A stretch of DNA of 56,142 bases from CAZEDK01 sp964511025 (GCA_964511025.1 CAZEDK010000003.1:1-56142), one strand, 5' to 3'. Positions 7,990 through 16,625 are shown, counted from the first letter of the stretch. The notes: a model not told the origin generated them from the letters alone. Translations and numbers: made by a program.

Positions 7990-8805
7990 ATGCTTACATT
8001 ATTTTTATTTGGAGTTCTCATCGGTAGTTTTCTAAGTGTTGTCATTCCTAGATTTCATGACAATGTACCTGGCATACTAAAAGGTCGATCTCACTGTGAA
8101 AATTGCAAAAAACAATTAAAAGCTAGAGAATTAATACCGCTTTTAAGTTATTTAATTTTAAGAGGTAAATGTTCTTCATGCGATAAATCAATTTCGTGGT
8201 TTTATCCAATTGTAGAATTAACAACAGCTGCTTTTTTTGCCGTAAGTTTACCATTCATCAAAACTCTTGGAATCAATCCAATCAAATTAGGTGTTAGCGG
8301 ACTGGCATTTGATTTTGAATTATTCTTACTCGTATTTTGGTTATTTTGTTTAACTATACTAATAGTAATTTTCTTTTATGATGCAATGTATCTGGAAATT
8401 GATGATAGATTAATGATTCCGGCGATTATAATAATAGGTGTTATTGTAGCTCTAATTCCTGATCAAAATATTTTTCCAAATATAAAGTCCGCGCTTTTGG
8501 GAGCTTTGATACCTTTTGCTTTTTTTGGGATACAAATTTTGATCTCGAAAGGAAAGTGGATTGGCTCAGGGGATCTTAGAATAGGAATTATAATTGGGCT
8601 TATATTAGGAGCTCCAAAAGTATTAGTGGCTTTGTTTTTGAGCTATATGCTTGGTTCGCTTTTTGGAATACTGATAGCTTGTCAAAAAGGTAAATTAAAA
8701 GGCATCAAAATCCCATTTGGTCCTTTTCTTACACTCTCAACATTCATTAGTTTTTTCTTTGGACAAGCAATGATTAATTGGTATTTGAATTTTATAATCT
8801 ATTAA
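7990..8805 (+). CDS. pilD: Type IV prepilin peptidase (A24 family)
   Basis: This 271-residue polytopic membrane protein has the PilD plan. The N-terminal GSFLSVVIPRF motif is followed by the cytoplasmic cysteine pairs HCENC and KCSSC of the N-methylation domain. Two aspartate sites form the membrane aspartyl protease: FFYDAMYLEIDDRL and GSGDLR, the family GxGD motif. PilD cleaves the leader of type IV pilins or pseudopilins and methylates the new N terminus. No classical pilin gene lies nearby, so its substrates are elsewhere. Its last 14 bases overlap the convergent clpB gene. Confidence 0.9.
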   Translation: MLTLFLFGVLIGSFLSVVIPRFHDNVPGILKGRSHCENCKKQLKARELIPLLSYLILRGKCSSCDKSISWFYPIVELTTAAFFAVSLPFIKTLGINPIKLGVSGLAFDFELFLLVFWLFCLTILIVIFFYDAMYLEIDDRLMIPAIIIIGVIVALIPDQNIFPNIKSALLGALIPFAFFGIQILISKGKWIGSGDLRIGIIIGLILGAPKVLVALFLSYMLGSLFGILIACQKGKLKGIKIPFGPFLTLSTFISFFFGQAMINWYLNFIIY

Positions 8806-11356
8806 TAACTATTTCATCAGCAACAAAATTTATTGTAATCTTGTTACCTGGCTTAATTTTACCTTCTATTATATCAAGTGCAAGCGGATCTAATACTTTG
8901 CGCTGTATCAATCTTTTCAAGGGTCTCGCTCCAAAATGTTTATCATAGCCTGCTGAAGCCAAATACTTGCAAGCGAAATCAGAAAACTCAATTTCAATAT
9001 TTTTCTTTTTTAGCCTACTTGCAACTTTATTTACCTGCAACTTGACTATCACTGATATTTCATCTTCCGTGAGGTGTTGAAAAATTATCACATCATCCAG
9101 TCTATTAAGAAATTCCGGACGAAAAAACCCATGAAGAACTTTCATTGCCTCAATTCTTTGTTTCTCAGGATCTTTTGAATATTTTTCAATTGTCTCACTG
9201 GCCAGATTTGATGTCATGACAATTACAGTATTTTTGAAATCTACAGTTCTACCTTTTGAATCGGTTAATCTTCCATCATCAAGAATTTGAAGAAAAATAT
9301 TAAATACTTCGCTATGCGCTTTTTCAACTTCATCAAACAAAATAACTGTATATGGTCTTCGTCTCACGGCTTCCGTTAACTGCCCTCCTTCTTCATATCC
9401 AACATAGCCTGGAGGAGAACCAATAAGTCTTGCAACCGCATGTTTTTCTCCGTATTCACTCATATCTATTCTTGTAATAAGATTATCGTCATTGAAAAGA
9501 AATTCAGCCAGTGATTTTGCAAGTTCGGTTTTTCCAACACCGGTTGGACCAAGAAACAAAAAAGAACCTATTGGCTTAGCTTCTTCCTGTATGCCGGCTC
9601 TAGATCGCCGAACAGCATTAGACACTGCATGAATAGCTTCTTTTTGACCAATTAATCTTTTACCCAAAACATCTTCCATCAATGCAAGTTTTTCAGTCTC
9701 TTCCAGCATCATTTTGGTCACCGGTATACCTGTCCATCTGGAAACAACTCGCGCAATATCTTCTTCCGTCACTTCTTCGCGCAGAATTTGACCGTATTTT
9801 TGTATTTCATTCAAACCTTTTTTCAAATCTTCTATTTTCTTTTGATTTTCAGGAATTTTACCATAGTTGATTTCAGCAACTTTTTGTAAATCCCCCATCC
9901 TTTCAGCGCGAGAAGCTTCTTCTTTCCAAACATCTATTTGTTTACTAAGCATTTTTATTTTATTTATATATTCTCGTTCATTTTTCCACTTAATTTCAAG
10001 ATTATTATTTTGTTCCTTCAGGTCAGCTAAATCTTTTTCAATATCTGTTAATCTTTTTTTTGAAATTTCATCAGTTTCTTTTTTCAAAGCTTCTCTTTCT
10101 ATTTCAAGCTGGCGAATTTTGCGATGTAATCTATCAATTTCCGCAGGCTTGCTCTCTGTCTCAATTTTGAGTTCACTAGAAGCCTCATCCATAAGATCTA
10201 TAGCTTTGTCTGGCAGAAATCTATCTGAAATATATCTATCAGAAAGTGCAACTGCTGCAACAATTGCATTGTCTCTTATCTTAATCCCATGATGGACTTC
10301 GTATTTTTCCTTAATTCCACGTAGTATTGAAATGGCATCTTCCACAGAAGGTTCGTTAACCATTACAGGCTGAAATCTCCTTTCAAGGGCAGCATCTTTT
10401 TCTATATATTTACGATATTCTTTCAAAGTTGTCGCACCGATAGTGCGAATTTTACCACGAGCTAAGGCAGGTTTAAGAAGATTGCTTGCATCCATAGATC
10501 CTTCAGCCGCTCCAGCTCCAACAATTGTATGAAGTTCATCAATAAATAAAATCACTTCACCGTCTTGTTTTTCTATCTCTTTTAATACAGCTTTCAATCT
10601 ATCTTCAAATTCTCCTCTATATTGAGTGCCTGCAATCATAGCACCCAAATCAAGACATAAGATTTTTTTGTTTGTAATAATATCAGGAACATCATGGTCA
10701 ATTATTTTTTTGGCAAGACCTTCAACAATAGCGGTTTTACCTACTCCAGGCTCCCCTATCAAAACAGGATTATTTTTGGTTCTTCGAGACAAAATCTGAA
10801 TCACGCGACGAATTTCTTCATCTCTACCAATAACAGGATCTATTTTGCCTTGACGCGCAAGAGAAGTGAAATCCTGCGTATATTTCTCCAAAGCCTGATA
10901 TTTGCCTTCAGGCTCGCGATCAGTTACCCTTTGATCACCTCTTATATCTTGCAATACTTTAAGAACATCTTTTTTATCTATATTTAAAATATTTTTGAGT
11001 TCTTTTTGATTCAAAAGTGCTATAAATAAATGTTCAGTTGAAACGTATTCATCTCGAAGTTGTCCAGCCTCGCTCTCAGCCTCATCAAAGATTTGTTTCA
11101 TCTCTGCTGTCAAATAAGGGGTGCTGACACCGGAAACTTTTGGTAAATTCTGCAAAGCCGCCTTTAATTTGCCGAGAATTAAATCCGGACTGTGATCCAT
11201 TTTGTTCAAAATCGCAGACACAAGTCCATCTTTTTGTTCCACAAGGCAGTGTAATAAATGCAAAGGATTCAAAGCCTGATGTGATAATTTCGAAGCTGAA
11301 TTAACAGTACATTGAATAGCTTCTTGTGCTTTTGTTGTATATTTTTGAAGATCCAT
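8792..11356 (-). CDS. clpB: ATP-dependent chaperone ClpB
   Basis: The 854-residue protein has full-length ClpB architecture: two Clp_N repeats (about 1-145), AAA module 1 with GEPGVGKTAIVEGLA, a long coiled-coil middle domain (about 400-530) and AAA module 2 with GPTGVGKTELAKSLAEF and the Walker B region VILFDEVEKAH. The pore loop GYVGYEEGG is present. ClpB threads aggregated proteins through its ring together with DnaK. The M domain separates it from ClpA and ClpC. No CIRCE element is visible upstream; the 250 bases before its start hold no gene. Confidence 0.97.
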   Translation of the reverse strand: MDLQKYTTKAQEAIQCTVNSASKLSHQALNPLHLLHCLVEQKDGLVSAILNKMDHSPDLILGKLKAALQNLPKVSGVSTPYLTAEMKQIFDEAESEAGQLRDEYVSTEHLFIALLNQKELKNILNIDKKDVLKVLQDIRGDQRVTDREPEGKYQALEKYTQDFTSLARQGKIDPVIGRDEEIRRVIQILSRRTKNNPVLIGEPGVGKTAIVEGLAKKIIDHDVPDIITNKKILCLDLGAMIAGTQYRGEFEDRLKAVLKEIEKQDGEVILFIDELHTIVGAGAAEGSMDASNLLKPALARGKIRTIGATTLKEYRKYIEKDAALERRFQPVMVNEPSVEDAISILRGIKEKYEVHHGIKIRDNAIVAAVALSDRYISDRFLPDKAIDLMDEASSELKIETESKPAEIDRLHRKIRQLEIEREALKKETDEISKKRLTDIEKDLADLKEQNNNLEIKWKNEREYINKIKMLSKQIDVWKEEASRAERMGDLQKVAEINYGKIPENQKKIEDLKKGLNEIQKYGQILREEVTEEDIARVVSRWTGIPVTKMMLEETEKLALMEDVLGKRLIGQKEAIHAVSNAVRRSRAGIQEEAKPIGSFLFLGPTGVGKTELAKSLAEFLFNDDNLITRIDMSEYGEKHAVARLIGSPPGYVGYEEGGQLTEAVRRRPYTVILFDEVEKAHSEVFNIFLQILDDGRLTDSKGRTVDFKNTVIVMTSNLASETIEKYSKDPEKQRIEAMKVLHGFFRPEFLNRLDDVIIFQHLTEDEISVIVKLQVNKVASRLKKKNIEIEFSDFACKYLASAGYDKHFGARPLKRLIQRKVLDPLALDIIEGKIKPGNKITINFVADEIVINRL

Positions 11357-11602
11357 ATATAAAATGTTGAATTTTAAATGCTTAATTTTGAATTATTGAA
11401 ACACTTATATGTTAATACAAATTGAAAAAATTAAAAGTCTTGACTTATCTCCAAAAACATGCAAAGATTTTCCGTCAAATATGAGTTTTTTTATATTTCT
11501 TTATAAATTATTTCCTAATCAAAACCACCATGTAATCTTCACACAAAAAAACTAGCTACTCAAATAGCAAAACACAATATTTTATAATTTAATTCAATAA
11601 CT

Positions 11603-11809
11603 ATGCGACTAGAGAATCCAGGAGAGGGGAAGGGCTTTGCTTCTCCTAACGCGAATCTTCGGGATACAAGCTGGATGAGGCTCTCACAACCACTTGATCT
11701 TGGCACACAAAAACCACTAGAACAACAGGTTACTAAATTCGAACAAGCAGAAAAAATAAGTGAACCAGGTAGACAAGAAACTAGAGAGACATTAGAAAAG
11801 AAATTATAG
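11603..11809 (+). CDS. Small hypothetical protein with its own terminator
   Basis: The 68-residue frame encodes a soluble, charged peptide with no membrane segment or recognised motif. Its middle is rich in Arg, Leu, Gln and Pro, and its end (EQAEKISEPGRQETRETLEKKL) looks helical. The DNA is less AT-rich than its surroundings. A good intrinsic terminator follows at 11,840-11,875, so the region is probably transcribed as a single small unit. It could instead be a structured small RNA, since the bases around 11,618-11,645 can pair. I do not recognise a family. Confidence 0.4.
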   Translation: MRLENPGEGKGFASPNANLRDTSWMRLSQPLDLGTQKPLEQQVTKFEQAEKISEPGRQETRETLEKKL

Positions 11810-11839
11810 CCATAAAACAAACACCGAAATAATAAAGAA

Positions 11840-11875
11840 AGCTTACCTCATAAATGAAAGAGGTGGCTTTTTTTT
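11840..11875 (+). terminator. Intrinsic terminator after the small gene at 11603
   Basis: AGCTTACCTC (11840-11849) pairs with GAGGTGGCT (11860-11868), giving nine pairs with one bulge and one G-U. Eight T residues follow directly. This is the clearest rho-independent terminator in the window. Confidence 0.75.
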
Positions 11876-11937
11876 ATTATTTTCATTTTAATTAAATTAA
11901 TAATCTGATACAGTTGTGTTTGTTTAAATGAAGAATT

Positions 11938-12156
11938 ATGGATATACATTTTATTATACAAATTTGGCAAGAAGAAAAAACATTTGTTTCCTATAGTCCG
12001 CAATTAGATATTGCAAGTTGTGGTAACTCAATAGAAGAAGCAAAGAATTTAGGCACACTAGAAGAAATTTTAAATGAATGTGGTTTTCATCAAAGTGGCA
12101 AAAAATGGGAAAGTCCTGACTTAATAAGCTTTGAAAAAACATCAATGAAAATTTAG
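11938..12156 (+). pseudogene. HicB-like antitoxin with an internal deletion
   Basis: The 72-residue frame starts like HicB: IIQIWQEEKTFVSYSPQLDIASCGNSIEEAKNL. In intact relatives the EEA helix continues with a segment of roughly 18-20 residues (the NLKEAVELFLE type) before a tail such as GTLEEILNECGF. Here the N-terminal part joins the tail directly, so the helix that completes the RNase H-like fold is missing while the frame is kept. The remains of a hicA gene follow three bases later. The order hicB then hicA fits many HicBA modules. Function is doubtful; the DNA-binding or toxin-binding half may be lost. Confidence 0.6.
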
Positions 12157-12158
12157 AA

Positions 12159-12224
12159 ATGCCTAAAATATCTCCAATCAATTATGAACAAAGCTCTCCT
12201 GATAATATTCGATGGCTTCGGTGA
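12159..12224 (+). pseudogene. Stub of a HicA toxin gene overlapping the gpmI start
   Basis: An ATG three bases after the hicB stop opens a 21-codon frame beginning MPKISPINYEQ, which matches the usual start of HicA proteins (MPKxxPISYKEL). After about ten codons the frame runs into gpmI, which starts at 12,184 in another frame, and ends at TGA 12,222-12,224. The rest of hicA, including its double-stranded-RNA-binding-like fold and catalytic His, is gone. The deletion joined the stub to the gpmI coding start. Confidence 0.55.
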
Positions 12225-13899
12225 AGGCAATCCTAGTGATCCCGGAAATGCACAAGAACTTGCCGATATGAAGTTTTACAAATCTTTGAAACAAAAATAT
12301 CCGAATACGACCCTCAAAGCAATTGGAAATGCAGTTGGCTTGCCTGAAGGTTTTATGGGAAATAGTGAAGTTGGTCATTTTACAATAGGAGCCGGTAGAG
12401 TAATTTTTCAATCTTTTGAAAAAATAAACAAATCAATTCAAGATGGAGATTTTTTTACAAAAGAAGCTCTTCTCAATGCAGTAAAAATAGTCAAAAATAA
12501 TAAATCCTGCCCGAATGGCTCGTTCAGGCGGGCCAAAATACATTTGCTTGGGATGATCTCAGATGAAGGTGTGCACGCACACATTGATCATCTTTTTGCA
12601 CTATTTGAATTCTGCAAAAGAAACGGAATTACTGAAAACGTATATATTCATGCAATTACAGACGGAAGAGATGTCCCGGAAAGATCGGCAAAAAAATATA
12701 TTGAACAAATTTTACAAAAAATCAATGAATATGGCTTTGGTGAAATAGCAACAATTTGTGGAAGATTTTACGCAATGGACAGAGATCATAATATGGATAG
12801 GACAATGACATATTTTGATTTACTTACTCAAGGAAAAGGATTCGAAAGTCAGAATGCCTTGGAAGCAATAGAAGAAAGTTATAAACGTGGCGATAAAACT
12901 GATTACTATATCCAACCTATAGTATTAGATCGCAATGGGTTAATAGAGAAACAAGATGCGGTGATATTTTTCAATTTTCGTACAGATAGAGCTAAACAAA
13001 TTACAGAAAATTTTACAAAAGGATCAAATCCTTATTTGAAGCCTGAACAATTTGTATGCTTTGGACCTTATTCGGATAGATGTCCAGTCCTCTACCCTGT
13101 TGACGCTATAAAAAACAACCTTGGCGAATACTTATCTAATTTAGGTAAAAAACAACTTAGAGCAGCAGAAACTGAAAAATACGCACATGTGACTTTTTTC
13201 TTTAATTCTCAAGTTGAAGATCCATATCCAGGAGAAGAGAGGTTATTAGTAAATTCACCAAAATGTGCAAGTTATGCAGAAAAACCAGAAATGAGCGCAC
13301 AGGAACTTACAGATAAAGTGATTGAAAAACTAATCCCCCAACCCCCTTTGTCAAGGGGGCAAAACAGGGACAATCCCATTGATAAATGGGATTTAAGAGA
13401 AAGCTCCCTTGACAAAGGGGATTTAAGAGAAAGCTCCCTTGACAAAGGGGATTTAAGAGAAAGCTCCCTTGACAAAGGGGATTTAAGAGAAAGCCCCCTT
13501 GACAAAGGGGGGCAGGGGGGATTCGACTTCATAGCCCTCAACTATGCGAATGGTGATCTAGTAGGACATTCAGGAGATTTAAAAGCCACAATCAAATGTT
13601 GCCAAGTGCTAGATGAATGTTTGGAAAAACTAATTCCAGTAGCTCTTGAGTCCGGTTACGAGATTTTATTTACTTGTGACCATGGCAACTGCGAAGAAAT
13701 GTTATATCCAAATGGAGATCCAAAACCAGCTCATTCACTCAATCCTGTCCCCTGTATCTTAATTTCAAATAAATATAAAAATGTTAAATTAAAAGAAAAT
13801 AGAGGATTAAAAGACATTGCTCCAACAATACTAGATTTAATGGATTTGCCAAAACCTGACGAAATGAGTGGAGAAAGCCTTATTTCAAAATATCTATAG
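12184..13899 (+). CDS. gpmI: 2,3-bisphosphoglycerate-independent phosphoglycerate mutase with repeat insertions
   Basis: This alkaline-phosphatase-fold enzyme interconverts 3- and 2-phosphoglycerate in glycolysis with two manganese ions. Seen motifs are IIFDGFG, the catalytic serine loop GNSEVGH, HIDHLFALFEF, DGRDVPERSA, FNFRTDRAKQI, HSGDLKATIKC, CDHGNCEEM and AHSLNPVPC. At 571 residues it is about 60 longer than usual. The excess is a palindromic repeat element (about 13,332-13,522, residues 383-446) inserted in frame between the VIEKL helix and DFIALNYANGDLVGHSG. A second short palindrome at 12,506-12,533 adds about ten residues (SCPNGSFRRA) before IHLLGMISDEGVHAH. All catalytic motifs are intact, so activity is likely. 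The stop overlaps convergent vapC. Confidence 0.95.
   Translation: MNKALLIIFDGFGEGNPSDPGNAQELADMKFYKSLKQKYPNTTLKAIGNAVGLPEGFMGNSEVGHFTIGAGRVIFQSFEKINKSIQDGDFFTKEALLNAVKIVKNNKSCPNGSFRRAKIHLLGMISDEGVHAHIDHLFALFEFCKRNGITENVYIHAITDGRDVPERSAKKYIEQILQKINEYGFGEIATICGRFYAMDRDHNMDRTMTYFDLLTQGKGFESQNALEAIEESYKRGDKTDYYIQPIVLDRNGLIEKQDAVIFFNFRTDRAKQITENFTKGSNPYLKPEQFVCFGPYSDRCPVLYPVDAIKNNLGEYLSNLGKKQLRAAETEKYAHVTFFFNSQVEDPYPGEERLLVNSPKCASYAEKPEMSAQELTDKVIEKLIPQPPLSRGQNRDNPIDKWDLRESSLDKGDLRESSLDKGDLRESSLDKGDLRESPLDKGGQGGFDFIALNYANGDLVGHSGDLKATIKCCQVLDECLEKLIPVALESGYEILFTCDHGNCEEMLYPNGDPKPAHSLNPVPCILISNKYKNVKLKENRGLKDIAPTILDLMDLPKPDEMSGESLISKYL
12506..12533. repeat. Short palindromic insertion in gpmI
   Basis: GCCCG (12509-12513) pairs with CGGGC (12529-12533), and GAA pairs with TTC inside it. 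The bases are GC-rich in AT-rich surroundings and encode the extra peptide SCPNGSFRRA, absent from typical GpmI. It looks like a small REP-type palindrome fixed in frame. Confidence 0.6.
13332..13522. repeat. In-frame palindromic element with 30-bp tandem array in gpmI
   Basis: The left end (CCCCCTTTGTCAAGGGGG near 13,342) and the right end (CCCCCTTGACAAAGGGG near 13,495-13,520) are inverted copies. Between them lie 30-base units at 13,371, 13,401, 13,431, 13,461 and 13,491. Units two to four are identical and each contains the palindrome CCCTTGACAAAGGG; the first is degenerate and the last merges into the right end. Each unit encodes SSLDKGDLRE, so copy number can change in steps of ten residues without loss of frame. 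Confidence 0.9.
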
Positions 13900-14257
13900 C
13901 TTTTTGCAATTTTTCATCGAAGGTATAGATTTGATAATCTTTGGATAGGTATAAAAGCATTTGATCAACAAATGATAAGCCGTCTATTGCATTTTCTTGA
14001 ACGATATCTAACAAATTCATTGTAAAAGCTTCATTACTAAAAATAATTTCAATAGCAGGAAAATTTTTCAGCAAATCAATAAATCTATTTAATGAAATAT
14101 TAGAAGCTTTATTTTTGAGGACATTCAAAATTTCTATCAAAACATATTCTGGGATATAGATTCTAGCCGCCAAGCAGTCAAATAACTGTTTCGCTTTTAA
14201 ATGTTGCGAATCTTCTTTGTGCAAAAATGCAATCCAAATATTCGAATCAAATATAAT
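13880..14257 (-). CDS. vapC: PIN-domain toxin VapC
   Basis: The PIN-domain ribonuclease of a VapBC-type pair. The acidic residues expected for the metal site are visible: Asp in MIIFDSNIWIAFL, Glu in YVLIEILNVL, Asp in SFVDQMLLYL and Asp in YTFDEKL. VapC toxins cleave tRNA or rRNA. An ATG eight codons upstream (14,281) would overlap the antitoxin gene; the internal start at 14,257 gives the standard PIN N terminus and a gap of 11 bases after the antitoxin. The 3' end overlaps gpmI by 20 bases in convergent orientation. Confidence 0.85.
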   Translation of the reverse strand: MIFDSNIWIAFLHKEDSQHLKAKQLFDCLAARIYIPEYVLIEILNVLKNKASNISLNRFIDLLKNFPAIEIIFSNEAFTMNLLDIVQENAIDGLSFVDQMLLYLSKDYQIYTFDEKLQKAIDILK

Positions 14258-14268
14258 CATAAAAAAAA

Positions 14269-14550
14269 TTAAACACCCCATGCGATTTCATCTATTTTTT
14301 TACTTAAATCAGTATCATCAGAACTAAACATGCAATCTTGAAAAATTTCAGCAAAATTATATTTTTCTATTTTCTTAACGTGCTTATAAGGACTTATGCG
14401 AAACATTGGAGAAGAATTTTTGAAAACCACAAAAATCTCACCATTTTTTGCTCTTTTGGCAATATTTCTCATGTTAGCATGAAGTTCTTTTATGCCAATT
14501 ATGTTCTCTTCAATTATAGCATTTTGCATATTTTGTAAAAAGTTTAACAA
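14269..14550 (-). CDS. Phd/YefM-like antitoxin of the VapC module
   Basis: The 93-residue protein contains the Phd/YefM-type strand-helix-strand pattern IGIKELHANMRNIAKRAKNGEIFVVFKNSSPMFRI, which dimerises and binds operator DNA. The C-terminal part, with FSSDDTDLSKKIDEIAWGV, is acidic and would cover the PIN active site. It lies directly upstream of the toxin on the same strand. The divergent promoter region toward manC lies just upstream. Confidence 0.75.
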   Translation of the reverse strand: MLNFLQNMQNAIIEENIIGIKELHANMRNIAKRAKNGEIFVVFKNSSPMFRISPYKHVKKIEKYNFAEIFQDCMFSSDDTDLSKKIDEIAWGV

Positions 14551-14564
14551 TTATCCAACTTAAG

Positions 14565-14570
14565 TATAAT
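14565..14570 (+). promoter_or_regulatory. Candidate -10 element upstream of manC
   Basis: TATAAT lies about 107 bases before the mannose-1-phosphate guanylyltransferase start in a gap with no other gene. The preceding -35 match (TTTAAC at 16 bases) is weak, so this is a tentative promoter. Confidence 0.35.
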
Positions 14571-14676
14571 TAATCTTTAACTTTTTCGCAAGATAAACTT
14601 AAAAATTTAAAGTCGATTATTTTTTGTATTTTTGTTAAGATTCGATTAACTTTCACTTTTCATTTCACAAAATTCT

Positions 14677-15753
14677 ATGAAATGCGTAATACTTGCCGGA
14701 GGTTCTGGAACTAGGCTGTGGCCATTATCAAGACAAAAGAAACCTAAACAGTTGCAATCTCTTGTATCAGAAAAAACTTTGTTACAAGAAACAATAGACC
14801 GATTGGATTTCCTCAGCCCTGAAGATATTTACATTGCTACAAACAGTGAATATGCCAATGAAATAATTAAACAAGCACACAAAATTTCAAAAGAAAATAT
14901 TATTATTGAACCTGCTATGCGTGATACTGCAACATGTATTTGTTATAGCGCTTTTTATTTGGCAGAAAAATTTCCAGATGAAGTGATGGCTATAATTTAT
15001 GCCGACCATTTAATTCAGGACAAAGAAGAATTTGTAGAAAAATTAAAAATTGCTGAAAAACTAGCAAGAGAAGAAAAAACTTTGAATATCATAGAAGTCA
15101 AAGCGAAATTTCCAAATACGAATTTGGGCTATGTAAAAATAGGCAATATGTTGAAAGTTATTAATGGACATGAAATTTATGAATTTTTGGAATTCAAAGA
15201 AAAACCTGACAGCGAAACTGCAAAAAAATATCTCGATTCATACCAATATCTATGGAATACAGGTTATTATGTATGGAGCATTGAAGAGATTTTGAAACAA
15301 TATAAAAAATTTCTACCTGATACTTATAACAAGCTCAAAGAAATCTTTGACAACTGGAATTCACCGCAAAGAGAACAATTAATTTCAACAAATTATAGTA
15401 GCTGTGAAAAAATTTCAGTAGATTACGCAATTATGGAAAAAGTTGAGAAAGAAAAAGTCAGAATAATTCCTGCAAACCTTGGCTGGAGCGATATTGGTAC
15501 TTGGGATGCAATATATGAAGAGTTACAAAAAGATTCCGATCAAAATCTAACAAAAGGAAATAGTATCAATATTGATACTAAAAAATCACTTATTTACAAT
15601 TATACAGATAAATTAATTACCACATCCAATGTTGAAGATTTGATCATTGTGGCAACAGACGATTCTATATTGGTTATCAAAAGAGACAACGGTCAAGAAG
15701 TGAAAAAGATTGTAGAGAGATTAAAGAAAGAAAACATGAACAATTTGCTTTAA
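14677..15753 (+). CDS. manC: Mannose-1-phosphate guanylyltransferase
   Basis: The 358-residue enzyme makes GDP-mannose from GTP and mannose-1-phosphate. The nucleotidyltransferase signature is at the N terminus (ILAGGSGTRLWPLSRQKKPKQ), followed by IIEPAMRDTA, FKEKPD, LWNTGYYVWS and the conserved LGWSDIGTWDA. It has the length of a monofunctional GMP and ends before the C-terminal isomerase cupin found in bifunctional ManC/AlgA. A single-domain cupin related to that missing part is encoded 0.9 kb downstream, so the two activities appear to be split. GDP-mannose would feed surface glycan or polysaccharide synthesis. Confidence 0.93.
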   Translation: MKCVILAGGSGTRLWPLSRQKKPKQLQSLVSEKTLLQETIDRLDFLSPEDIYIATNSEYANEIIKQAHKISKENIIIEPAMRDTATCICYSAFYLAEKFPDEVMAIIYADHLIQDKEEFVEKLKIAEKLAREEKTLNIIEVKAKFPNTNLGYVKIGNMLKVINGHEIYEFLEFKEKPDSETAKKYLDSYQYLWNTGYYVWSIEEILKQYKKFLPDTYNKLKEIFDNWNSPQREQLISTNYSSCEKISVDYAIMEKVEKEKVRIIPANLGWSDIGTWDAIYEELQKDSDQNLTKGNSINIDTKKSLIYNYTDKLITTSNVEDLIIVATDDSILVIKRDNGQEVKKIVERLKKENMNNLL

Positions 15754-15768
15754 AATTCTTACCAGACA

Positions 15769-15777
15769 TGCTATAAT
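15769..15777 (+). promoter_or_regulatory. Extended -10 promoter before the coiled-coil gene
   Basis: TGCTATAAT matches the extended -10 consensus and lies 31 bases before the ATG at 15,809, right after the manC stop. The -35 region TTTAAA is only a partial match. Confidence 0.55.
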
Positions 15778-15808
15778 TTACAGATTTATTAATCTGTATT
15801 TATTTTAT

Positions 15809-16576
15809 ATGTCATTAGAATGTTCACATGAACCAAAAGATTTACCAGCATTACAAGCTGAGATTCAGATGGTTGAAAGTAATTTTGCAGTAGCTTCGTC
15901 ACAAGAAATGCAAAGATTAACAGCCGAACTAGCACAAACCAGTCAAGATATACATCGTAGATCTCGTGGATTAATAGCAACCGAAGAACGAATTAGCAGA
16001 CTAAAAGAACAGCAAAGCACTGAAAATCCACTGATGGCATTTTTGAAACAAGGTGCGGATTTTTATACAAATGCAAGAGAGAAACAAACAGCAAAAGCAA
16101 CTTTGAAAGATTTACAAGCTCAGCTAACTCAAGAACAAGATGAATTAGCAGCTTTAAAAAATAGAAGAGCACAATTAAGTATAGATTTGGGAATAGCAAT
16201 AAATCAACATCAGGCATACAGACAATCAGCAAGCGAATTCAAAGACTCAAGAACAAATGGGAAAGAACAAAAAGAAAAACGAGAATTAGTAGCAAAAATA
16301 GAACAAGTAAAAAGGCAAGGGAAAGTGCCTTTGTTTGTAGGATTGAAACCTTTGGAACTTAAACCCAATCAAACAACTATTAATCCTGACAATTTAGTTA
16401 AAATGTTGGCAAAAAGAGATCCAAACAAAGAAACGCAATTAAGAGGAGAGTTGCATACTTTAAATAGCACATCTTATGTACCTAGAGAAAATGCCGGTAT
16501 ACCTATAAATACAGTTCTAGCTTTTTCAAAAAATTTGCTACCAAAGGAGTTACAAGATTACCAGCTGCAAGTGTAA
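15809..16576 (+). CDS. Hypothetical coiled-coil protein
   Basis: The 255-residue protein has no signal peptide or membrane segment. Residues about 10-150 are predicted coiled coil, with heptad patterns in LPALQAEIQMVESNF, LTAELAQTSQDI, ATLKDLQAQLTQEQDELAALKNRRAQL. The C-terminal quarter (KVPLFVGLKPLELKPNQTT onward) is likely globular and contains PRENAGIPINTVLAFSKNLLP. I do not recognise a family. It has its own extended -10 promoter and lies between the two GDP-mannose genes, which is the only hint of context. Its base content and codons match neighbouring genes. Confidence 0.75.
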   Translation: MSLECSHEPKDLPALQAEIQMVESNFAVASSQEMQRLTAELAQTSQDIHRRSRGLIATEERISRLKEQQSTENPLMAFLKQGADFYTNAREKQTAKATLKDLQAQLTQEQDELAALKNRRAQLSIDLGIAINQHQAYRQSASEFKDSRTNGKEQKEKRELVAKIEQVKRQGKVPLFVGLKPLELKPNQTTINPDNLVKMLAKRDPNKETQLRGELHTLNSTSYVPRENAGIPINTVLAFSKNLLPKELQDYQLQV

Positions 16577-16625
16577 AATAGATTTTTTTCGCAAACAAAA
16601 TCCCCTTTTATCCTAGTTATATTCA

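Noticed and set aside
11603..11809. tmRNA, RNase P RNA or SRP RNA at the GC-richer small locus
   Set aside because: None of the diagnostic sequences (tRNA-like end with CCA, RNase P core, GGAAG-type SRP loop) was seen.
13371..13520. Possible CRISPR array from regular 30-base repeats
   Set aside because: The repeats are directly joined without spacers, lie in an open gene frame and have no cas genes near them; they are a tandem expansion.
13272..13541. Minus-strand frame of 89 codons within gpmI
   Set aside because: It is the reverse reading of the palindromic repeat array and overlaps intact gpmI coding sequence.
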